From Ascarosepion bandense (lineage: Eukaryota; Mollusca; Cephalopoda; Sepiida; Sepiidae): a stretch of 64,000 bases of DNA. Position 1 is the stretch's first letter, and the number at the start of each line of letters is the position of its first letter. Below the pieces are notes generated by a model. It had not been told where the DNA came from and made no database searches. It saw only the letters and a program-made list of their open reading frames with translations. Location of the stretch: assembly GCA_037127315.1 (NCBI GenBank), contig JBBBDQ010001275.1, positions 1,732,501 to 1,796,500 of the forward strand, given 5' to 3'. Positions 58,062-64,000 of the stretch are shown piece by piece. A program made the translations under genes and the position numbers.

Positions 58062-58871
58062 CACCTGTTCATAAGCACATGTACCTTCCTTAATGCGCCT
58101 GTTCATAAGCACATGTACCTTCCTTAATGCGCCTGTTCATAAGCACATGTACCTTCCTTAATGCGCCTGTTCATAAGCACATGTACCTTCCTTAATGCGC
58201 CTGTTCATAAGCACATGTACCTTCCTTAATGCGCCTGTTCATAAGCACATGTACCTTCCTTAATGCGCCTGTTCATAAGCACATGTACCTTCCTTAATGC
58301 GCCTGTTCATAAGCACATGTACCTTCCTTAATGCGCCTGTTCATAAGCACATGTACCTTCCTTAATGCGCCTGTTCATAAGCACATGTACCTTCCTTAAT
58401 GCGCCTGTTCATAAGCACATGTACCTTCCTTAATGCGCCTGTTCATAAGCACATGTACCTTCCTTAATGCGCCTGTTCATAAGCACATGTACCTTCCTTA
58501 ATGCGCCTGTTCATAAGCACATGTACCTTCCTTAATGCGCCTGTTCATAAGCACATGTACCTTCCTTAATGCGCCTGTTCATAAGCACATGTACCTTCCT
58601 TAATGCGCCTGTTCATAAGCACATGTACCTTCCTTAATGCGCCTGTTCATAAGCACATGTACCTTCCTTAATGCGCCTGTTCATAAGCACATGTACCTTC
58701 CTTAATGCGCCTGTTCATAAGCACATGTACCTTCCTTAATGCGCCTGTTCATAAGCACATGTACCTTCCTTAATGCGCCTGTTCATAAGCACATGTACCT
58801 TCCTTAATGCGCCTGTTCATAAGCACATGTACCTTCCTTAATGCGCCTGTTCATAAGCACATGTACCTTCC
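58062..58871. repeat. 34-bp minisatellite, about 24 copies
   Basis: Unit CCTGTTCATAAGCACATGTA then CCTTCCTTAATGCG, 34 bp (for example 58098 and 58132). Copies are identical by eye except for the first (GCACCTG) and the last, partial one. Confidence 0.98.
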
Positions 58872-59149
58872 TATGTGGAATTGTTTATTGGATAAATATC
58901 ATTTGAGAGGATAAAAGAAAAAATAAACTAAAAGAGTCAAAATTGATTTTGTGACCTTGAAACATCCACCATTTTGTGACCTTGAAACATCCACCATTTC
59001 CTCTAAAATTCAAATTTACTCAATCACTGAATACACTGGTGCCAACTACATTCTTTTCCATCAAATTGTCACTCTATTGACTACTTATCTCTTTTTGGCA
59101 AAGTACTCAATTCAACACAAAATTGGTTAAGCATCTTATTTCAAACATA
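58872..59149. other. spacer with a 24-bp duplication
   Basis: TTTGTGACCTTGAAACATCC occurs twice in tandem at about 58952-59000. No gene. Confidence 0.6.
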
Positions 59150-59794
59150 CTACCAGTGATGCGTTAATGGCCATCACTGAATTTGTCTATCAAGCTTTAG
59201 ATAAGAACAGCAAGACTTGTGTCGTGGCTCTAGATATCTTGAAGCTGTTCACCAGGGTTTGGCATGCTAGCCTTCTCTGCATGAACTATGATGTCAAATG
59301 AATATTTGGCTTAATCTAATCATTCCTAACAAATCATGTAATTAAGCTTGGGTTGAATTTGCATGCTTCTTGATCATTTCCTACTAATGTGGTTGTCCGC
59401 CATGGCTCTATCTTTGGACCTACACTGTTTCTGATTTTCATAAATGACTTTCCTGATGCCATCAGTTTCTACTAGTTATTTATGCTGATGACATAACTAT
59501 TTACTCCTGTCTTAGTAGCAAGTTCAACAGATCCAACAAAGCAAACCTGACAATTGCTCTGAAAAAGGATCTCCAATCAGGGGTTAACTGGAGTCAAAAA
59601 TGGTTTGTAAATTTTATCACCTCCAAAAGAGAACTGTTCTCTTTTAATCATGAGAGAGAACCATTTTTGCCTGCCATCAGCATATGGTAAAGTCCAGGAG
59701 AGCAACACTCTACACCTACTTGAGCTCATGTTTTTCACTAACAAGAAATAGAGTGATTATACTAAATTAATTTTCTACGTCTACTGCTACAGAA
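59150..59794 (+). pseudogene. LINE reverse transcriptase domain, degenerate
   Basis: Broken frames give ALMAITEFVYQALDKNS, then CVVALDILKLF and RVWHASLL, HGSIFGPTLFLIFINDFPDA and YADD (59481-59492), then the K-rich thumb region. These are RT motifs of a non-LTR retrotransposon in the usual order. The catalytic YADD codons are intact but lie one frame away from the preceding motif. The copy is cut at 59794 by SINE insertions and resumes at 60390 (VGSLC...AATFSLVF). Confidence 0.85.
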
Positions 59795-59796
59795 CT

Positions 59797-60103
59797 GGAT
59801 GTGTGTTGTGGTACAGTGGATATCGGCTCGGAACGAGAAACCGGGGAGCGAGTTCGAATTCCAGTTGAATCCATTGTATTCATTTACACGCAAATACCCT
59901 TGGGAAAGGTATTAATCCGTCTATTCCTTCCAGTTATGGATTAAATAACAGGACAGATTGGGTTCTATAGCCTTGGTCGGCAACCAGTCTACCGCAGAAA
60001 GCAATGGCAACCTACTGCGGGATAATCTTCTGCCCAGTCAGTCATGTCTCTTTCGAGACATGATCGCCCAAGCGTGTATCATGTATGGCACTTAACTGAC
60101 TGA
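59797..60103 (+). mobile_element. tRNA-derived SINE, full length
   Basis: Young-looking copy. Head GGATGTGTGTTGTGGTACAG, box B-like GAGTTCGAATTCC, a middle identical in most places to the 2613 and 3804 copies, end CTTAACTGACTGA. Confidence 0.95.
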
Positions 60104-60149
60104 ATGGACATAATAGTTGTAAACATGATTAAGGCTTCTATTGGGCATA

Positions 60150-60201
60150 AAGTGGGGGATCAGTTTTATATTGTTATGAAGTAATAAACTGATCCCCCAC
60201 T
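60150..60201. repeat. 52-bp hairpin element
   Basis: AAGTGGGGGATCAGTTTTAT is followed, after about 14 bp, by an inverted match ending GATCCCCCACT. Diverged relatives lie at 7182-7239, 7415-7468 and 7639-7694. Confidence 0.7.
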
Positions 60202-60225
60202 AATTACTACTTAATAATATAATGC

Positions 60226-60389
60226 ATCTCTTCCCCCTCTAGCTAGGAGTCAAATAATAAAACAGATTGGGTTCTATAGCCTTGGTTGGCAACCAGTCTA
60301 CCGCAGAAAGCAATGGCAACCTACTGCAGGATAATCTTCTGCCCAGTCAATCATGTCTCTTTCGAGACATGATCGCCCAAGACTGACTG
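60226..60389 (+). mobile_element. tRNA-derived SINE lacking the head
   Basis: Starts CATCTCTTCCCCCTCTAGC, in the middle of the SINE, and runs to the CATGATCGCCCAAG end with GACTGACTGA. The tRNA-like half is absent. Confidence 0.9.
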
Positions 60390-60394
60390 ACTGC

Positions 60395-60520
60395 TACAGA
60401 AGTTGGTTCACTGTGTTATGATGGAAGACTTTATTGCAGCAGAATCACTTTTGGCATTTATAAATTTACTGTTCATTGTGCATTGAATACTGCTGCCACA
60501 TTCAGTTTGGTGTTCATGTT
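60395..60520 (+). pseudogene. LINE ORF2 continuation
   Basis: Frame remnants GSLCYDG, IYKFTVHC and NTAATFSLVF correspond to GSLCRARR, IYKSTICPC and EYCCHIWSG of the younger LINE. Continues the copy interrupted at 59794. Confidence 0.65.
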
Positions 60521-61168
60521 AGAATACAAGACCACCTGACAATAAAATAAGATGTTGAATCAATAAGACATAAAATGAGGAGAACAAAAATCAAGGGGCA
60601 AACAAATATTAATCTAATATGTTTTTACAAACATACACACATATCACCCAGATAAATTTTACAACATATTTAAAATGAAAATAAAGACAAAATGTCATAA
60701 CTGTTATATTTGTTTATATTTATACCTGGCATGTGGATGTAGTAGTAGACATAAGAATATGTGCAAATATTTAATAGAAAAAAGCTTCGATATGAGACAA
60801 ACTATTGTAGATATTTCAAGATCATGGGAAAATTATGACCAATATAATCCTATATAAAAATAAAAAGTATATTTTAAAAGATTTTGGCAAGGGTGAAAAT
60901 TTGGCCATCTAAAAATATTCAACTTTTTCATAAAGAAAAAAGAAAGAAAATAAGGGGCATATCTAAAATTTTTATATTCCAGAAATATTTTCTAAAAGTG
61001 TTTCTTTTTTTTGTTCAATTTTTTATTATGAAAACAGTTTTCATTTGACAGAAAACAGACAAGACAAAGATTTCTGAATAACTCCTTTTACTATTTTAAC
61101 TTGGATTGTTGCAGCCATCTACTGTTCTAACTCCGCTATCATTGAGTTAGAATAGTATCACTATCACT
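60521..61168. mobile_element. unrecognised insertion flanked by about 50-bp duplications
   Basis: The LINE segment GTTCATTGTGCATTGAATAC...GGTGTTCATG occurs both before (60470-60520) and after (61171-61221) this stretch. Parts of the insertion recur at 57886-57985 and 62636-62825, so it is a repeat family. No protein motif seen; the frame at 60675-60857 has no recognisable family. Confidence 0.55.
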
Positions 61169-61360
61169 ACCGTTCATTGTGCATTGAATACTGCTGCCAC
61201 ATTTAGTTTGGTGTTCATGCCATAAATCTTGAGATTCTTGCCAAAATTTAAAGAAGGGACTGCAATGTAATCCCTCTTGATCTGGTCACTTCAGTTACTA
61301 TCCCATCAACATGACATGGCCTCCCTCTGCCTTTTCTGCAAATGTTTTTTTCCTCAACAG
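61169..61360 (+). pseudogene. LINE ORF2 C-terminal part, old copy
   Basis: Gives the decayed equivalents of CIEYCCHI and of the HRRDVASLCLF region (HDMASLCLFCKCFF-like, around 61310-61345). Ends at a T-run before an element body like the one at 6150 (GGAGTAGATAGA at 61362). Confidence 0.6.
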
Positions 61361-61440
61361 GAGTAGATAGATTTTCCTATTGTCTGGTTCACACTCATCA
61401 CTTTTTTGAAAAGGTATAGAGGTTTAATCATCATAGAGAA
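61361..61440 (+). mobile_element. fragment of the LINE-tailed SINE-like body
   Basis: GGAGTAGATAGATTTTCCTA and GGTTCACACTCATCAC match the body at 6160 and 53162. Confidence 0.5.
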
Positions 61441-62255
61441 TCGCACCTACCTCCTATTAGCATGGACCAGGCTTGCCTCCCAGAGAGTAAAACATTACGC
61501 CTCATTGGTTTTACACTTTCAGTGGACCTCAAGTGGAATGACTATATCGAATCCATTGCTAAATCCGCTGCTATGAAAGTCGGTTCTCTGTGCAGGGCCC
61601 GGAGGGTTTTTCCGTCTGAATCTATCCTGCACATTTATAAATCTACCATCTGCCCGTGCATTGAATACTGCTGCCATATCTGGTCGGGTGCCCCTGCTAT
61701 TCTCCTTGGGCTTCTAGATAAGGTACAGCAGAGGGTCTGTAATGTGATCGATACCGACTTAGCAGACTGCCTGCAGACTCTCTCTCACCGGCGCGACGTG
61801 GCTTCCCTGTGTCTCTTCTATAAATACTTTCACGGCTTCTGCTCCGATGAACTTAGATCACTGGTGCCCCCTAGGTTCGAATTTGCATACTAGCTTAGCA
61901 ACTAGATCCCACCTTTTTACAGTGAAACCGATAAAATGCAACTGCAACTTCTACTCCAACAGTTTCTTTTCTCGCACTTCCCGACTGTGGAATTCTTTTC
62001 CACATGACTGCTTCCCCGACGGCTACAATCTCCAGGAGTTTAAATGTAAGGTCAATAGACACCTCCTAACCAACTAGTTTGCTTCCATTCTTTCAAACAC
62101 TCTTCCCACCCACACCCAACTATCTATCACCCCCACCCCCCTTCTGACATTTCCTATGTCTAACCACTCTTCCTATTTATCTCCCCCTACGTAGCCCCAA
62201 GCACAATAGTGGCAGTGGAATGCCTTGCTTGGGGTGAAGTGATTAAAAAAAAAAA
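61441..62255 (+). pseudogene. LINE ORF2 C-terminus and 3' UTR, youngest copy
   Basis: Open for 143 codons (61462-61893): the RT thumb region with LIGFTLSVDLKWNDYIESI, then RVFPSESILHIYKSTICPC, IEYCCHIWSG, LLDKVQQRVCNVIDTDLADC and SHRRDVASLCLFYKYFHGFC. A frameshift near 61890 moves the rest (TRSHLFTVKPIKCNCNFYSN...CKVNRHLL, stop at about 62077) to another frame. The 3' UTR ends with a hairpin, CCCCAAGC (62194-62201) with GCTTGGGG, then GTGAAGTGATT and an A-run. Such 3' hairpins are recognised by the element's own RT in related LINEs. Clade not assigned; Jockey/CR1-like by general pattern. The copy is 5'-truncated. Confidence 0.88.
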
Positions 62256-62635
62256 AAAATTTCCTTTTTAGAATTGGGTTTCCAGTTCCTTCTTAAGTTC
62301 ATCCTATAGCCTTTTTGCTCTCTTTTACTTCTGGTGATCCCTTGCGTTTCCCTTTGCTTAGATGGTGCCACTTACTCTGTCACCTCCTACCTTGAATGGC
62401 TCTTGAGGCTTCTACATTGTGAACATCATTGTAAAAACACATGTCAACTGATATTAATGATAAAAATAAAAATCAGGTATTATTAGTTTCTAAAAAATCC
62501 ATGGTTAATTACATAGTTAATAAAATGCCAGTATTAATAAAAGATTTCTGTTTATTTAAACCCTAACTGACCACAGTATATTTTTTTGGATGGCGGGTAT
62601 TAATGTCTTATGCAAAGGTGAAATTTATAATTAAA
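62256..62635. other. spacer
   Basis: No recognised feature. Confidence 0.4.
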
Positions 62636-62825
62636 ATCAAAGCACACATGTAGACATGCATACATATCACCCAGACAAATTTTACAATATATTTATTTAA
62701 ATTAAAAATATAAACAAAATGTCATAACCGATAGATATGTTTGTCTTTTATTTATCCCTGGCATGTGGATTTAGTAGTAGACATATGAATATGTGCAAAT
62801 AGTTAAGAAGAAAAAAACCTTTGCT
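62636..62825 (+). repeat. dispersed repeat copy
   Basis: Matches 60635-60785: CATACATATCACCCAGA(C/T)A, then AAAATGTCATAAC and CTGGCATGTGGAT, TAGTAGTAGACATA and AATATGTGCAAATA. Confidence 0.75.
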
Positions 62826-62872
62826 CTATTTGAATGTGTTTTACTGGAAAAGTATAACATTTCTAATCTAAT

Positions 62873-62938
62873 TTAATCTAATCTAATCTAATCTAATCTA
62901 ATTTAATCTAATCTAATCTAATCTAAATCTAAATCTAA
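62873..62938. repeat. (TCTAA)n microsatellite at a Helitron 5' end
   Basis: About 13 imperfect pentamers, TCTAA with some TTTAA and TCTAAA variants, leading directly into the Helitron, which itself begins TCTAA. Confidence 0.92.
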
Positions 62939-63402
62939 TCTAAACTTATTTATAAATGGAACTTCATGTGTGTGTGTTCGTTACCTATAGACTCCAAAAA
63001 GGCTGAACCGATTTTCTTGAAAATTTACACAGTTGTACTATAAGCGTCTGCGGGTGTTCTTAGCTAGGTTTTGTGTCGATAATCGAAAAAATTGGGTTAT
63101 AGAAGGAGTCGTCTGATTTTAATCAAATTTGATACACTTGTAAACAAAGACATAAGAAACGATATTCAGAAGTTTCAGGGTTGCAGTTCTTACAATAGTG
63201 CAGAAAATTTGATATCGATATCAGGAAATCAAAATTTGATTTACATCTATTCATTTTTCTTTCAGTCTACGGTTTCACTTTAACTGGAAACAACTATTGC
63301 TTTTTAGTCTTTCGTGTCAATGTCCAAAGAGTCTGAGCTCCAGGACCATGGATTAGTTTTAAAGCTTTCATTACACCCAAGCAATGCTGGGCTATCCTAC
63401 TA

Positions 63403-63403
<1 letters not shown>
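62939..63403 (+). mobile_element. non-autonomous Helitron, internally deleted
   Basis: Begins TCTAAACTTATTTATAAATG and ends GCTATCCTACTAG before T. Only 465 bp: it passes from the AATAGTGCAGAAAATTTGAT segment straight to the TATCGATATCAGG-type segment, so about 270 bp including the (TA)n tract are missing. The 3' hairpin is worn (CCCAAGCAATGCTGGG). Confidence 0.88.

Positions 63404-63458
<55 letters not shown>
63404..63458. repeat. (TA)n microsatellite
   Basis: About 52 bp of TA immediately after the Helitron 3' end. Confidence 0.97.
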
Positions 63459-63461
<3 letters not shown>

Positions 63462-63507
63462 GTGCGATTGGTAAATTGTCGCAATTATTTTATTTCTTTC
63501 TTTAGGC

Positions 63508-63583
63508 TGAGTCTGAGCTCCAGGACCATGGATAAGTTTTAAAGCTTTCATTACACCCAAGCAATGCTGGGCTATGCTGCTAG
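63508..63583 (+). mobile_element. isolated Helitron 3' end
   Basis: A second copy of the last 76 bp of the Helitron (GAGTCTGAGCTCCAGGACCA to GCTATGCTGCTAG), about 105 bp beyond the end of the first and in the same orientation. Confidence 0.85.
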
Positions 63584-64000
63584 TTACTTAATAACTATAT
63601 ATGTTTAAAAGTTCTTATGATAAATAATGTGGTATATGTTTTAAATGCCATGTAATTTTTGTCTTTCCTTGTAAATTATATGATAATTGAATTTTATTTT
63701 AAGTTGTCATCCACTCAGTTGGGATATTGAATCTTATTAAGAATTTTCAGTAAAAAGAGGTTTTTATTTTGTCTGAAGCTGATTAGTTCGTAGAATGTAT
63801 TTCAATAATGTGTCCATTATAATTGAATGTCTAATTTGTTCCTTTTATCAAATCTTAATTGATATAGGTTTTTAAAGTCTTTCTTCAAAAACACTAAAAT
63901 ATAATTATGAATCATGTCTGAAACAATGAAAAACATGAGCATTTAAAGAGCACAACCCTCCGCCTAGGCAATACCGACACCATCTCAGCAACTATCAAGA
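63584..64000. other. AT-rich spacer
   Basis: No recognised feature. Confidence 0.4.

Larger units (their letters stand above)
59783..60401 (+). mobile_element. composite insertion: two SINEs and a hairpin within one target duplication
   Basis: ACTGCTACAGAA occurs at 59783-59794 and 60390-60401. Between them lie a full SINE (59797-60103), a spacer with a hairpin element (60150-60201), and a second SINE lacking its tRNA-like head (60226-60389). A single pair of duplications around both SINEs implies that the unit inserted or expanded as one, or that later events were confined inside the first insertion. Confidence 0.8.

Noticed and set aside
63294..63560. Minus-strand frame with a repeated GVMKALKLIHGPGAQT segment
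   Set aside because: The repeat is the antisense of the duplicated Helitron 3' end, joined through a (TA)n tract.

Overview
The window is animal nuclear DNA made almost entirely of transposable-element remains and tandem repeats. No host protein-coding gene, tRNA gene or rRNA gene can be supported. It is very AT-rich, full of (TA)n and (CA)n microsatellites, and carries Helitrons, Penelope-like elements (PLEs) with a GIY-YIG endonuclease, one non-LTR (LINE) family with its SINE-like derivatives, a tRNA-derived SINE of about 305 bp, a dead Ty3/gypsy element, Tc1/mariner remnants and one hAT-type element. This mix fits a marine invertebrate. A mollusc, perhaps a cephalopod, is my best guess, but nothing seen here proves it.

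Layout. 1-9.7 kb: several SINEs, one hAT-type element with a SINE nested in it, an intact-looking hammerhead ribozyme (4719-4773), a PLE 3' fragment, and clusters of LINE 3' tails. 9.7-20.7 kb: two near-complete non-autonomous Helitrons, a LINE fragment amplified as five 127-bp tandem units, a PLE with recognisable reverse transcriptase and GIY-YIG domains joined head-to-head to an inverted PLE fragment, a 229-bp near-perfect inverted repeat, a 35-bp minisatellite with a 210-bp higher-order period, and three more hammerhead-like folds. 22.4-28.2 kb: a purine-only minisatellite, then a broken Ty3/gypsy element (RT, RNase H, integrase) carrying a SINE and followed by a LINE 3' end. 29.05-40.8 kb: a 46-bp satellite, about 255 copies, each with the palindrome ACACGTGT. 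41-45.6 kb: PLE tails, a SINE and a third Helitron. 45.6-52.7 kb: a 117-bp satellite, about 60 copies. 52.7-64 kb: mariner and Tc1 remnants, a nearly uniform 34-bp minisatellite, a LINE with nested SINE insertions, and a fourth Helitron preceded by a TCTAA microsatellite.

The elements do not form a pathway; they record repeated insertion, nesting and tandem amplification. The signal most worth following is the set of hammerhead ribozyme folds: one matches the full consensus core, one has a perfect stem I with a minimal stem III, and two copies of a third type both carry paired changes at core positions 3 and 8. Hammerheads are known from PLEs and from retrozymes. All coordinates were read by eye; element edges are usually good to about 5-20 bases unless target-site duplications fix them.
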